From: Phymorhynchus buccinoides
Taxonomy: Eukaryota > Mollusca > Gastropoda > Neogastropoda > Raphitomidae
Direction of reading: 5' to 3'
Assembly: GCA_017654935.2 (NCBI GenBank)
Contig: CM065680.1
Span: 43,338,767-43,402,766, forward strand
DNA length: 64,000 nt
The notes under the pieces are model-generated. The model did no database searches, was not told the origin of the DNA, and saw only the letters and a list, made by a program, of their open reading frames with translations. Position 1 is the stretch's first letter. Every line of letters begins with the position of its first letter. Shown here one piece after another: positions 24,301 to 64,000 of the stretch. The position numbers and the translations under genes are program-made.

Positions 24301-26432
24301 AACAGCCGAAGCACTTGAACACTATGGTACAAATGCATCAGCTAGGGATGAGAACATTACGTGTGTGACCATTTTTGATTACCCCGCCACGTGCGCAGCC
24401 ACACTCCGTCTTCGGGGCATTTGGGAGACTGGTGATGTTATGCTGGGAGCTTAATTGTCATGGCTAAAGACAATCCCCCGCCGCATAACTATGCATAGCA
24501 TAGCACAACATTTTGATGTAGCCTTGGTGTTCTAGCCTATGTCAATTGGTCTGACCTAGCCTTAAGCCAAGGCGATAAAACATGGTCATTTTTTTCTGCA
24601 GGAGACAGTCGTGACCTTCACCCTCAGCAACCCCTCGGTGTTCAACACTGTAGTGAAGCTGTTGCCCATCGAAGGAGACACAGACCTCGACTACATGACT
24701 GCCAAGGTGAACGGAAGGGGAAACCCATAATTACGAAGAATGGAAGAACAGAAAACAATCTGAACCATTTTATTCAGAATGCTTACCGGAAGACACTCTC
24801 TTGCATGCATGTTGGCCACATGCATTAATGCATGTGTTTATTCATACACACAAACATACAGAGAGACACATAGGCACACTCAAGCATAGACACACACATT
24901 CCTAATTTTAGGGCTTGACATGTCAACTTTGGTGTCATATTTGAGGCCCATGTTACATCTGTTTTTTAAGTATTGCTAGGATTTACATGTACTTTGTGTC
25001 AAATGTGTACCATTGTTGCCTGTATTACCACTAACATCTTTTTTTTTTTTAAATCTGTTAATAGTCTTCATAAAAATGGTTCCTTTGTGTGAAGGGAGAT
25101 TTAAATGTATGACACAATGGAGCAAACATGATTGATTTTTCATTCATCTGCTTATCTCCCTTCATGGGAGGAAATGCAGTTCATGTGGGTGTGAATCCAG
25201 ACAAGTTGATGCAGTTTTAGGCAGCTGAAGGCAGGGCTATTTTGTAAAAAATCATGCTCTTGTCAATTGAGTTTCAGCAAGAATGTTCAGGCAAAAGTTT
25301 GGTCAATGCCATGGTTTTTTCTTCTGCGTTCCATGGCGATAAGGCCACAATGGGTATGTATGTGTCCGTTTTCCAGTTTTCACTGGTGTCCTCGCTGCAT
25401 TCACCCGACACATTCTGATTTCAGAGGAGCTCAAAGAAGAAGACTTTTTTGGGGGGGAAAAAGGCAGGAGAATGGGCCAAAATTCAGAAATATAGTAGAT
25501 GACACAAAGCAAAGAAAAAAGGCAGAGTCAAAGAGAGAGACAGATTAGAGGAAGTTACAAGCACAGAACTTCCAGAAGGTGGGGGAACTGGTGGGCCATG
25601 GTTTCAATTTGTTATGTTCATCATTGGACGGCTTGTGCAGATTGACTTGCCCAAGTGTGACCTGGTGCTGGCTCATCATGACGACACAGCAGTGTACGAT
25701 GACTCCAGCAAGAGCCAGCAGGAGTTTAAAGACGATCCCAGGTACATGAATATTCAAAGAGAAAAGCAAAAACCAACAAACAGTGAGCTGATGGGAATTT
25801 ACTTATGGTACAACTCTCTAATTCTTCTGATGTGCAAAGCTGTTTGCATTCACATGTGTGTGTGTGTGTTTGCTTAACAGACTGAAACTGCTTATACTTT
25901 TTTTTTTTCTTTTTTTTTTGGCTGTTTTATCTTCTGGGCCCTACAGTGGCGTTACTCGCAAGCCACTCATTCCAAATTCCAACTCGCAGCCACACCCTGG
26001 TTTGTCAGCAGCATACCAGCAGTCCAAGGGGAGTGAATCTATGTTAGGCCATCAGGAGGCAGCCAACCGAGGAGACACTGCACTGCTGCTGAGTCATTTC
26101 AGTGGAGACTGTTCTGAAAACCGCTTATCATGTTTTTTGACCTATATGAAAATAATTTTTGCAAACATTTTATTGTATATTGCCTTCTTTAACAAAAATA
26201 ATAAAAACTAACGGTCAACAAATTAGAATACAGGATAAGAAAACTTATAACCGGTTTTGAAGGAATAGACGGAGTGGCTATTATGATATTTGCGTGGAAA
26301 TAATTTTACCTTGTCCCAGAAGGTTTGGATCAACTATGAAGTAAATCTGAGTGTGTAAGACCACCCTCAAGTATTTATTGATTTCCCCTCTCTCTCTTTC
26401 TTTATCTCTCTGTTTGCCCCCCCCCCCCCTTC

Positions 26433-26513
<81 letters not shown>

Positions 26514-27322
26514 AAATGCTTTGTGCCTGCAAGATGAGCAACATTCAGCATTTTGTGATTCCTGTGTTTGCAGGGTCGTAGTGTTCCGCAGAGCCAACAA
26601 GATAGGCTTTGCTGCCAAGGTCACCCCGTTCAGCAAAAATGGTGACGTCAAGGTATGTTCTGACATTTATTAATTCGGCAATGACGTGTTTGATGATGAC
26701 CCTCGTCAGGGCATGATCAGACCTAGTTGAATTGAATTAAAATTACAAAATGCTTGTTATTCATTAATCAGGGATCATTCTTAGATAAGAAGCATCTGAT
26801 CAAATTGAAATTTCAGCTCTGGTGTTCCAAAGTTAATACATTTGTATGGATTGTCATTCAAACAGAGAAAACATTTTTCAGGAATAATTCTTTTTTCACA
26901 AAAGTATTTGTAAACAGAAATTTAAAAAATTCTGTACATCTTAAGTGCCGATTTGTGGAGGGATGGAAGTTCAGTTTAACGTCGCGTATCGGCTTTCGCC
27001 ATGTACGACGGGCTGAACAAACCAACCAGGGTATAAACAAAAATTTATGTTCCTGAATCACTGTCTTAGCCAAAAGGCCGAGAAGCGATCAGAACAAAAA
27101 TTGATTAAAAAAAAAAAAAAATTGTGCCGATTTGTGGACTAAGGGCTGGTTTAAATAGTGTCCACTGCCACACTTTTCTCTTTGTTTGTGACCCGACAGA
27201 TAAGTTTCCTGATGAAGCACGAGTACCGCAACACGGCGGCGGCCATTCAGAGCGACGACAAGGAGCCCAAAGTGGAGTGGCTCGAACACCGCCTGTACGT
27301 CAACCTGGGACGCATCCACTGA
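21243..27322 (+). CDS. DCTN4: dynactin subunit 4 (p62), C-terminal half
   Basis: Component of the dynactin pointed-end complex (with Arp11, p25 and p27) that adapts dynein to cargo and membranes. Eight exons, at 21243-21352, 22473-22582, 23308-23381, 24067-24121, 24602-24706, 25641-25741, 26574-26652 and 27200-27322, join in phase to about 251 codons ending in TGA. The family length is about 460. Diagnostic motifs are [13 protein letters not shown], then [12 protein letters not shown] and SIKFKIQL. These are followed by [32 protein letters not shown] and the terminal FLMKHEYRN...[13 protein letters not shown]. The cysteine-rich N-terminal zinc-binding region is not in view; it may lie in the gap or be missing through misassembly. 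Confidence 0.94.
21709..22171. mobile_element. MITE with GGACTATAA-type termini and internal duplication
   Basis: Left end CCATATATTTTGGACTATAG and right end GGCCGAAAAATATGG are inverted. Both ends are followed inward by CACCTTATAA. The interior holds an ~85-bp segment twice (GTGAGGCCAATGCGAGCCAG at about 21877 and 21960). Related ends occur at 59606-59946 and 63659. Confidence 0.7.
22473..22582 (+). CDS. DCTN4: DCTN4 exon
   Basis: 110 nt after TGCACTAG. Encodes [19 protein letters not shown] and [13 protein letters not shown], a hallmark of the p62 family. Ends in phase 0 before GTATGG. Confidence 0.93.
23308..23381 (+). CDS. DCTN4: DCTN4 exon
   Basis: 74 nt after TTTTTTCAG. Encodes [20 protein letters not shown], almost invariant in the family. 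Confidence 0.94.
24067..24121 (+). CDS. DCTN4: DCTN4 exon
   Basis: 55 nt between TTCCTAG and GTAAGA. Encodes [18 protein letters not shown]. Confidence 0.92.
24257..24425. repeat. SINE-like family B copy
   Basis: Aligns to 59655-59822 (shared GGCTAAAAGACTC, GGATCATCCCAACAGC, GAGAACATTACGTGTGTGAC and CCGCCACGTG). Polarity unknown. Confidence 0.75.
24602..24706 (+). CDS. DCTN4: DCTN4 exon
   Basis: 35 codons, phase 0, between TTCTGCAG and GTGAAC. Encodes [16 protein letters not shown] and DLDYMTAK. Confidence 0.92.
25319..25585 (-). repeat. SINE-like family A, near-complete copy
   Basis: Runs from CTTCTGCGTTCCATGGCGAT to AACTTCCAGAAGGTGGGGGA. It shows that the family spans about 265 bp. A - strand reading of the inner half is open and resembles that of the 4.6 kb copy. 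Confidence 0.8.
25641..25741 (+). CDS. DCTN4: DCTN4 exon
   Basis: 101 nt after CTTGTGCAG. Encodes [20 protein letters not shown] and the QQEFKDDP segment; the Arg codon is split across the next intron. Confidence 0.93.
25935..26125 (+). repeat. SINE-like family C copy
   Basis: Shares CACTCATTCC, CCAGCAGTCCAAGGGG, GGAGACACTGCACTGCTGCT and GAGTCA with 12.88 kb and, inverted, with 6.87 kb. Confidence 0.7.
26440..26509. repeat. (TC)n microsatellite
   Basis: About 34 TC units, preceded by a C run at 26416. It sits upstream of the polypyrimidine tract of the next DCTN4 exon. Confidence 0.95.
26574..26652 (+). CDS. DCTN4: DCTN4 exon
   Basis: 79 nt after TTTGCAG. Encodes [20 protein letters not shown] and ends NGDVK before GTATGT. 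Confidence 0.94.
27200..27322 (+). CDS. DCTN4: DCTN4 terminal coding exon
   Basis: 41 codons including TGA at 27320-27322. Encodes [16 protein letters not shown] and [16 protein letters not shown], the family C-terminus. Confidence 0.95.
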   Translation: MSFLMKHEYRNTAAAIQSDDKEPKVEWLEHRLYVNLGRIH

Positions 27323-28391
27323 AATGTCACTGCCTTTTTACTGTTCATTCATCTCCACTGCTTTGTCAGGATAAGGAATCAAATGCTCTGCTAATGTCTT
27401 GTATGGGAAATGTGTTCGTTTGCTTGCTTTTGGTGGGGAATGAGGTAATAATTAAGTTCATTAATGTGTGAGCTGTTTGCCTGCTTCTTATTGTAAAGAC
27501 GGTTAATTTTGTTATGTTTGGTTTTTGGTTTAAATGTAAGCTATTCTTCCTTATTGCACCTTGATTGTAAAGGATTCATATTACGCTGACTTGCTGAAAA
27601 TGTGTTTAAATTGACATAATGGATTTGTTGTTGTTGAGTTGTTAGAATATTGGTTGAAGAGGATTGGGGATGGCTCGTGCTTTGTCTATACACAGACATG
27701 AACAACTCAGATTGTGTTCAAGCCACAGAACCTAAGGAGAACCTGTTCATTACCTGTCCTTGCAAGACTACAGGTCAAGAGAATCAATCCTATGCCATGG
27801 GGAAAAACATAAATCATCTTCCTACTCTAATTACAGGAGATTGTTACTGTTTTACTCTGACAACCTATGGCTGTTATTATTTTATTTTTATTTTTTTGAC
27901 GATGTGAGAATCTGTAATTTCTCACCTGTGTAATTATGCTGCTTTGATGTCCATAAAAGTGGTGTACAGTTGCATGTGTGTTTGTTATTGTAGTAAACTT
28001 TTACTACTTACAATCTTACCCACCCCACATCCTGATCCCTTTGACATTGGAACTGTTGACGGATGTTCATCCCTCGGGACGGACAAATATCATCATCAAA
28101 CTTTTTACATTAATATTTTCTCAGCAAACACGCACACACACACGCACACGCACACACACACACACACGCACTCACACACTAATAAGATAGTGTAAAACCC
28201 TTTTCAAACGCCCAATAAGTCTGGATTACGAGAGAGTTTGTATTTAACTTTAAGCTATAATATTGCTTTATCAAGTAGAACTAGAAGCTATAGTTCTTGA
28301 AATGGTTTGTTGTGTTTTTTAAGTAATAATCCATGATTATTATTTGTTTTGGTAATGTGTGAGTAATAGCTGTTTGCTTTCTTTTAAACTA
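27323..28391 (+). other. probable DCTN4 3' UTR and flank
   Basis: T-rich sequence after the stop, with a CA microsatellite at about 28126-28178. No AATAAA is seen here; the nearest candidate is at 29454. Confidence 0.4.
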
Positions 28392-29092
28392 CAGTGGTAC
28401 CCCTCTAATAAGACGCTCGCAAATGCGAACTTCTCCTCACATACGACTGATTTTTTTTCTTCCCGAACACATTCCACTATATATCCTATGCCGCAAATAC
28501 GACTTTTCCTGAGTTCCGACTTACGACCCGATTTCAAGGGTTGAGATGCGACCACAATCTTATCTTTTTGCAGTCAAGTTCGTGCAAATCGATCTCTCGA
28601 TGAAAAGCAGACAAACTCGTGATCGAAAATCATGGCAACGGGTCCGATGGCAACTTCGATGGCCCATGTTGCACTCACACACAAACTACACATAACAGTA
28701 CAGACCTACATGTGTAATCTTCGCCATAACGGACCTACTAAATACTGGATTATGCACAACAACACAACACAAAACATGACAAAGTAACGCTCTGGCAGTT
28801 CATTTTTAGTCACAGTTTTCACACACAGAACTTTTACCGCGCATACAATTCGGCTGACAAAATGGCGCCGCATACACCGCAGATATGAAATCACGGCAGA
28901 CGCTAATGCGCCAGCTGCTTTCATTTATCGGATTTTGTGAGTTGTTTGCATTCAGCGAGAGTTGTAGTGCACACACTAACGCCGATTTATCAGTCTGATA
29001 GCGGAAAGGAGCTTGGTCCTCTAATAAGACCACCCCTCAGATAAGACTTTTTTTTTTACCGCACTTTCAAGGTCTTATTAGAGGGGTACCAC
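28392..29092. mobile_element. ~700-bp element with pogo-like termini and TA duplication
   Basis: Starts CAGTGGTACCCCTCTAATAA and ends TTATTAGAGGGGTACCACT, flanked by TA on both sides (28390-28391 and 29093-29094). The interior has no transposase ORF, so it is non-autonomous. Ends of the form CAGTGG-ACC with TA targets are typical of pogo/Tigger-type Tc1-mariner elements. Confidence 0.8.
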
Positions 29093-29330
29093 TAGTCTTA
29101 TTCTTGATGCTTTTGGGTTTTTTTCTATTTTCTCTCTCTCTCTGGTTCAGTTTTTGTCATTTCTTTGTTTTTGCCCCCTGTTCTCACCCACCCCTCCCCT
29201 ACAACCCCCACCCCTCTCTATCTTTCTCTTTTATTCACCTCATTTACCATTCTCTTAACACTATTTTCTTGCCCCTATCTCTACTTCTCTTTAATACATT
29301 CATTCAATGCCCCATCCACCCACCCTGCTC

Positions 29331-29331
<1 letters not shown>

Positions 29332-29384
<53 letters not shown>
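29332..29384. repeat. (TC)n microsatellite
   Basis: CT-rich tract ending in a pure TC run. Confidence 0.9.
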
Positions 29385-29387
<3 letters not shown>

Positions 29388-29453
29388 ATCATAACTTTTA
29401 CTGTCGTTGTCCTCCATGGACCCTGTGCAATAGTGTATGATTTAAAACAAAGG

Positions 29454-29515
29454 AATAAAATATTAAGAACGGATGACAGCTGACTCATTTTATGTTGTGT
29501 GTGTGTGTGCATTTG
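29454..29515 (+). promoter_or_regulatory. candidate polyadenylation signal with GT-rich downstream element
   Basis: AATAAA at 29454-29459 is followed about 30 bases later by a GTGTGTGTGTGTG tract. It could end a long DCTN4 3' UTR of about 2.1 kb, but the pogo-like element would then lie inside the transcript. Confidence 0.25.
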
Positions 29516-31129
29516 TGTGTGTGTGTTTCATTTGACGTCTATCAACTGCTCATGATATTAGAGTATGACGGAAATTGTGTGTGTGTTTGTGGTACTATGC
29601 AGGCATGTATGCATCCCAGTGTTGTGTGCGTGAGTAAAAAAGAAAATATCAATGTTGAGAATTGTGCTCTTCACGTGGAGAACTCTATTAAGAGAAGATT
29701 CCTCTGAAAACATGAGGACCCCATCTTCTTCGATTGAACTGAAAATTAAATTATCACCTCCATCTATCAACGATGTGTTCTACTGTTACAATGGTGGCTG
29801 ACAACAAAAACATGGCAACTAAGCTAAACACTGAACATCTCAGTGTAGGCCTAATTGAAAATTCTTAGGAGGTTGGCTCTTATACATAAATTATTTCCTC
29901 TGGGAACAAAATTTTTAGGTTTTTTCTTTCTGAAAACTTGTCAGTATTGTTAATAATATATCTACGATCACATTCTTTTCCATTGACAGTAGCTGATCAA
30001 CTAAAAGTTCCCCATCTTAGCTTGATTTCGTGACCTGATAATATATATATTTTCAATCTGCCTTGTTTGATTTTACCCCCTTCAGTGCCGCCTGTTAGTT
30101 GCGCAGGCACCGCCAGTTTTTTTAACGCAGCAAAATCGCCACAGTGCAAGTACAGAAGCATTATGCAGGACATGTATAGACGTCGTAAGCACTAAAGAGG
30201 CTAAGAATTACAAAATAAGAACAATCCCAAAAAATACATGGTTTTGAAATGAGAAATAATGTTGGAAAGAGCTTATAATCTCACCTTTAAAAAAGCTACT
30301 TCTTGCTTTCGTATATTAGAAATTAAGACAATAATAGAAGTGGAGAAGAACAAAAATTAAATGGTCAGACATTTATGGCAACTTGCTTGACCATTATGAT
30401 GGTTGCTCATAGAACACAACCTTGGAAGGATGTGATTTTGTAAGTTTTATAGATTTTGACTGCAAGTTGAAAACATAGGGTTGTAACGTGTATTGGAAAT
30501 TTTTTTTATGCAAGCAGCAATTAATAATGTTTTCCTAAATACGCAAACCAAACCCTTTCCCATACATATGTTTTCCTAATTACGCAACCCCGCCCATAAA
30601 GAGGGAAAGGATGCAAAAATTCATAACCAACTACTGTAAGTTCAGTGGGCACTATTTTGTCACGTTTAATTTAGTTTTGTCTAGTAGTTTCATTCAGGAG
30701 ATATGACACAAACTGTATTCTGTTCACACACGTGCACACACACGTACACATACATGATGACAGGGAGAGAGGCTCTCATTCCCATTGCAATATGTACACG
30801 TTATTATAGAATCACAGACTCGGACAAATTGAACACAAAAAAGTCATATACACACGTACACACACTTTTCACAGAGAGAGGATCGAGAGACAAGAGATTG
30901 AAAATAGAACACAACACTAGCTACAGCCCCCTGTCTACATCAGAATAAACATGCTCAACAAAGCATTGGATAGACTGCGTCCTAAAGTCATATTACAGTT
31001 TTCCTGCATTGAACCATCTCCAGTATTTCGTATTCATAAGTATTCGTATTCTCTCTCCCAGCAGAAGAGTATAACACATACGTACTCTTTCATACGCATG
31101 CATGCACATACATACACACACACATGTAT
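29516..31129. other. intergenic, no gene recognised
   Basis: AT-rich with GT and CA simple repeats (29.5, 30.7 and 31.1 kb). No coding or RNA gene was recognised on either strand. Confidence 0.5.
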
Positions 31130-31942
31130 ACTAAGCACCAGCTGTCTAGCGGAGTCCCCCAGGGCACAGTCATTGGCCCACTTCTATTCCTCCTTTTTAT
31201 CAACGATCTCCCGGACCAACTCAAATTTCAAGCACGACTATTAAAATGTTGCAGATTAAGAGCACAGATGACTGCAAGAGGATCTCAACACCCTATCCTC
31301 ATGGGAAAAACGCTGGGCATGGAATTCCACCCCCAAGAATGCAATGATATGCTCCAAGTCCCGCAAACCTATCGCCTTCAAATACCACCTGAAGGGCCAC
31401 TGCCTAGAAGAAACATCAAGTGCTAAATACCTAGGATTGGATATTAGTAACGACCTGAGCTGGAAAACCCATGTCAACAGGGTCACCAAAAAAGCAAACA
31501 GTGTGGTAGGGTTCCTACAAAGAAATTTGAAAACAGCGAATAGAACAACAAAAACAAACGCATACAATACCTTAGTGCGCCCACATCTGGAATACTGTTC
31601 AACACCACAGAACTAACAAAGAAGATCGAGGCTGTGCAGAGAAGAGCGGCCAGATACGTCAACAACTGCTACGACACCACCAGTAGCGTCACAGCCATGC
31701 TCTCCAAGCTTCGATCAATGGGAATCACTTGAGGCAAGAAGATCAAAACATCAGGTCACCATGATGTACAAAGTCGTCAACGACCTCATAGACATCAAAT
31801 CGGAACAGTTTCTCCTCCCTGGCAACACCCGCACTAGGTCAAATCATTTATTCAAATACAGACAAATCACAACAAGAACAAACACTTTCAAATACAGCTT
31901 TTCTTCCAGAACTATCCCAGTTTGGAACTCTCTTCAAATGAC
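31130..31942 (+). pseudogene. decayed non-LTR reverse transcriptase fragment
   Basis: GVPQGTVIGPLLFLLFINDL at about 31150 is followed by a degraded, frameshifted region where the FADD box should be. Then come SAKYLGLDIS near 31420, LVRPHLEYCS near 31575 and EAVQRRAARY near 31630. The C-terminal RTIPVWNSL is near 31910. Several stops and frame changes are present. It is closely related to the LINE at 1735-3018. Confidence 0.85.
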
Positions 31943-32393
31943 TAGGGGGGGGCATATATTAAAGTAGCGGTAAATGAAGGGCAGGAGCTGTGCCGGTCGG
32001 GGTTTGGCCCCGGGGACCGCTACGGTAGCCGGATTGGTCTTGCCTGGATACTGTAAAAAAAGGTCTATGCCTCCTCCCCCCCCTACACAAACACACACAC
32101 ACACACACACTTTGCTTTTGTTTTTTCCACACATACTTTGCCCCAAATTAGTTTTCTAGTTATTTTATTTTCAGCATTGCGCAACCACTTAAGCCACTGT
32201 AATGTCGGCGTGACAAGAAATTATTGAAGACTTGAAAAACCATGCATATTCTTGACTGGTTTCCAGATGACATCCCAGTTCGCTAACTCAACAACCCAGA
32301 GGACACAGACGACAGTGACTACAACAATGACGGTGTGCAAGATTAATAGGCTTATTATATACATGAAGAAGATGATTAACATAAATGATTAAC

Positions 32394-32396
<3 letters not shown>

Positions 32397-32434
<38 letters not shown>
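32397..32434. repeat. (TC)n microsatellite
   Basis: About 19 TC units. Confidence 0.9.
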
Positions 32435-32437
<3 letters not shown>

Positions 32438-32499
32438 ATTTTTGTTATTGATGTGTTACAATATAGGGATGTTTTTTTGCATGCTTTATATTACTTTGT

Positions 32500-32640
32500 A
32501 TGTGTTTATTTTCGTTTTCCATTTTCTACTTTTATATATGTATTTTGTCCAGAGGGCTGGATGTAAAAAAGCATGTTATTGCTTACTCTATTACCCTCTA
32601 TAAATAAAATTCAATCAATCAATCAATCTCTCTCTCTCTC
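32500..32640 (+). repeat. possible LINE 3' tail
   Basis: Contains GGGCTGGATGTAAAAAAGCA, then AATAAAATTCAATCAATCAA. A tetranucleotide TCAA tail after such a segment is common for invertebrate LINE 3' ends. It probably belongs to the reverse-transcriptase remnant upstream, which is in the same orientation. Confidence 0.35.
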
Positions 32641-32654
32641 AGAGCTATAGACAG

Positions 32655-32659
<5 letters not shown>

Positions 32660-32735
<76 letters not shown>
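32660..32735. repeat. (AG)n microsatellite
   Basis: About 38 AG units, about 20 bp after a short (CT)n, so the two could pair. C and G runs follow at 32762 and 32791. Confidence 0.95.
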
Positions 32736-32736
<1 letters not shown>

Positions 32737-33439
32737 GTATTTGCCAATGTCCATGTAAACGCCCCCCCCCCCCCCCTTCTGTTTGAGAAAGGGGGGGGGG
32801 GGAGGGTAACATACCTAGAAAACGCAGACCAAGAAGAAGTCATACATAGTCATAGTAAATTTAAACTCCCATGTGCCTTTGAACCGATTTCGTGCTTAGG
32901 GATATATACTATAAGCATTGTAAACGCCCACCCTCCACTTTTGGACTGATGTTTGTGTGTGAGGGGGGAGGGGGGGCTTTTACAAGTTACTTTACAGTAA
33001 ATATACTTTTTTTTTTAATGCTTGTAACACTTCTTTTGATATATGATTTTGATGATCATAAAATGGGACGCCATTCCTAATGTAGGCCTAGTTTAGTTTT
33101 AGTTGTTTTTTACCCAAATTGAAAATGCACTTTATCCAATGGTCACTGAACAAGTTACTTTAAAAGTTAACTTGCAGTTCTTGTTCGTCTTCTTTGGTTG
33201 AACAACCACCGTCTCATTTTCACATCCAACATCTTCATTTATAGAGCATCTTGCAAACTAGTGGACATATTTTTTCTTCTTTGTTTCTTTGTCATCGCTC
33301 AGTTTCCTGTCCTATGAGCGCAGATGCTTCATGCTGCACCTAGCTATAAGAGGCCCAACATGTCCATAGGCTGGAGAAAATCTTTGTAGGAGAATAAAGG
33401 CAGACAGAATAGTCAAAAGTGACTGTGGTCGCTTTATGG

Positions 33440-33692
33440 AAGGAAGGAAGGAAGGCAGGAGAATGGACCAGTGAGGGGAAACACGTGCGCTTCTTCCACC
33501 CGCTTATTATTTTATTTTACTTATTTGCGGATCGATATGCGTATGAGGTTTCTGCTTGTAAGCACAGCCCCCGAGGCAGAAATAATAGTAAATGACAGTA
33601 AGCAAAGGGAAAAGGCATAAGTCAAAGAGAGTTCACTGAGACAGATTAGAGAAGGTTACAACTACAAGCACATAACTTCCAGAAGATTGTGG
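33440..33692 (-). repeat. SINE-like family A, rearranged copy
   Basis: Shares AGGCAGGAGAATGGACCA, the GTAAATGACAG region and CAAGCACATAACTTCCAGAA with other copies, but has an unrelated piece inserted after the first block. It lies just upstream of the ABCC1 promoter region. Confidence 0.6.
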
Positions 33693-33699
33693 AACTGTT

Positions 33700-33952
33700 T
33701 GTATGCAAGACCCGTCGCGATCATCGTCAGAGGTCTGCGACGTATCAAACCAGAACCAGACACCCCCCACCCCCCGCGCCCGTATCCCCACGGCCACGTG
33801 GGTGAGTGGACATAAAACTTTTCAAAGTCGTGCGCCTGTGCTGATTGGAGAATCTCATTGGCTGCTTGAAAGCCATGCGGAGTTCCTGGTGGTGATGATG
33901 AGATTAGCGTCCAATCGGTAAAGGAGTTGCCTGCACAACTTGATCCGAAAGT
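33700..33952 (+). promoter_or_regulatory. probable ABCC1 promoter / 5' UTR
   Basis: A GC- and CpG-richer block directly upstream of the exon-1 ATG. It holds three CCAAT-type boxes: ATTGG at 33844-33848 and 33857-33861, and CCAAT at 33911-33915. No TATA box is evident. The transcription start cannot be placed from sequence alone. Confidence 0.5.
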
Positions 33953-62510
<28,558 letters not shown>

Positions 62511-62639
62511 GTCCGTGGCAGGACAGTATCCGTATCTGTCGTAGCAGTCATACTGTTGAGATGTAGTCTTTTGTTGGTGTTATTGAAAGTTGATGAAGTT
62601 TGGGGATGAGGTAAGGAATATCATATGCCTACATCGTCC

Positions 62640-63390
62640 CTCAATGTAATAATGATAATAAACGGACACTTATATAGCGCTTTTTATCGAGCACAAAGCG
62701 CTTTACAATCAGCATTGAAACACTCACACACGCGCACACATGCACAACAGACACACACGCCCAACAGACATACGCACGTATGTGCACGCATGCGAGTGAA
62801 TGTGTTCTTGCACACAGACATGCACACACAGACCCACACACATTTCGTCAAACACACAGAAAACACATTATCACTGAAACGCACACTCAAACATACACTT
62901 GTACAAACACGCACGCACACACACACGCACATGCACACACACACACCACACACACCACACACAGAGACTCACACAAACACACATGCGCACTCACGTACAC
63001 AAAACACTCACAGACACATACTTGCAACCCCCCCCCCCCCCCTCTCTCTTGCCGAACACATACACTCATACACATGCAAGCACATATACCCACACAGAAC
63101 ACTCGCACACACAACACACACACACCCACCCCCCTGCTTGGAAACGTGGGCGCACTCACACTCGCGCACACGCTCACAAATTGCATACATACATACACGC
63201 ACACAAATTACATACATACATACAAACATACAGACATACATCGCACAATCACACACGCACACGCGCACACGCACACACACACATACGCACGCAAACACAC
63301 GCATACGCACGTGCACACACGCGCACATGGAGATGGGGGGCGTTATTGGAAAGACTGCCAGAACAGGTGGGTTTCAGGCTTGTTTTGAAC
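62640..63390. repeat. dispersed repeat with TATATAGCGC end and CA/ACGC-rich interior
   Basis: CTTATATAGCGCTTTTTATC and CAAAGCGCTTTACAATCAGC form a short palindrome at the left end. About 600 bp of interrupted CA repeats follow, then GGAAAGACTGCCAGAACAGG. From memory, TATATAGCGC-ended elements with internal CA tracts are common in marine invertebrates. Confidence 0.7.
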
Positions 63391-63530
63391 GATGCTTAAA
63401 GACCCCCCACGTCACGTGTCACATTCCCTCTTATACTAGGATGATTGCTTAAGATTCCTTACTAGTTATAAGAGGGAAAACATGTGAAAACCGTGAGTTT
63501 GACACGTGACGTGCAGGGTCTTTAAGATTG
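63391..63530. mobile_element. palindromic MITE with TTAAAGACCC ends
   Basis: TTAAAGACCCCCCACGTCAC and GTGACGTGCAGGGTCTTTAA are inverted ends of about 28 bp. A second inner pair is CCCTCTTATA/TATAAGAGGG. TTAA at both outer ends suggests a TTAA target. Confidence 0.8.
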
Positions 63531-63658
63531 ACTCTTTCTGACAGCACATTTGCAGCCCTTTCAATTTCTAAACTGTTGGCCAATTACCGGTAATCAGTAC
63601 CTTTCTCTCCCTCTCTCTCTTTCTCACTTTTATCCTAGACTCTAACCATAATTTCCAA

Positions 63659-64000
63659 TAAGTACCGTATTTTTCTGACTATAAGGCGATATTTTGTTCT
63701 CCAATTTCGACCTATGCGCCTAATAAACGAGAGCGCCCTATAAGTGAACAAAATCGTGAGAAGAGAGGCAACGATTGCCGTACTCGGTACAGTCTACTAT
63801 GAGTCACGACATCGAAAGTGGTAACGAGTCGCCGATACGACGAATACTCACGATAAAAATGCTTAAAAATGCCTGTTATCATCCGAGATACCATCCAACA
63901 GATGCCACAACCCTTCATTGGATGTAAAAAGCATCGTTGTAGAGCTTAAAATGCCATAATTCTACCAGTTTTCGCGAAGAATTGGCCAAACACAGCAACC
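63659..64000. mobile_element. left part of a GGACTATAAGGCG-type MITE (cut by window end)
   Basis: ACCGTATTTTTCTGACTATA then AGGCG resembles the ends at 21.7 and 59.6 kb. The right end is not seen. Confidence 0.45.

Noticed and set aside
62625..63452. 275-residue His/Thr-rich ORF and others at 62.6-63.4 kb
   Set aside because: Translation of an interrupted CA microsatellite.

Overview
The window is animal nuclear DNA, most likely from a marine invertebrate. A gastropod or other mollusc is my inference, from long introns with abundant CT/CA microsatellites, many palindromic MITEs, Jockey/CR1-type LINE debris and DIRS retrotransposons. No bacterial, organellar or viral gene set is present. Three conserved, intron-rich genes lie in a row on the + strand.
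(1) ADH5, class III alcohol dehydrogenase (S-(hydroxymethyl)glutathione dehydrogenase), about 3.6-15.9 kb. Nine exons can be placed with consistent phases. The first tiny exon is not located, and the last exon runs into a 500-N gap (15856-16355). (2) DCTN4, dynactin subunit p62, C-terminal half only, eight exons from 21243 to 27322 ending in a stop codon. Its 5' exons are not visible. (3) An ABCC1/MRP1-type ABC transporter, 33953 to beyond the window. Nine exons are placed, including a 45-bp first exon; they cover TMD0, the L0 linker and the start of TMD1. The nucleotide-binding domains lie outside. The three genes have no obvious shared function.
The rest is introns and repeats. A decayed LINE sits at 1.7-3.0 kb, with others at 31.1-31.9 and 34.9-35.5 kb. 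There are several SINE-like and MITE families. Intron 3 of ABCC1 is swollen by two complete-ended but decayed DIRS-type tyrosine-recombinase retrotransposons lying head to tail (41103-47353 and 47354-53568).
The most striking observation is that two tandem arrays are built from exon/intron boundaries. In ADH5, about 50 copies of a 65-bp unit (about 8018-11263) each carry the 3' splice site plus the first ~34 coding bases of the next exon, and each unit ends in an in-frame stop. In ABCC1, a 116-bp unit repeated after exon 3 (39141-39724) carries the last ~43-50 coding bases of that exon plus its GTAAGTATG 5' splice site. One gene has multiplied a splice acceptor and the other a splice donor.
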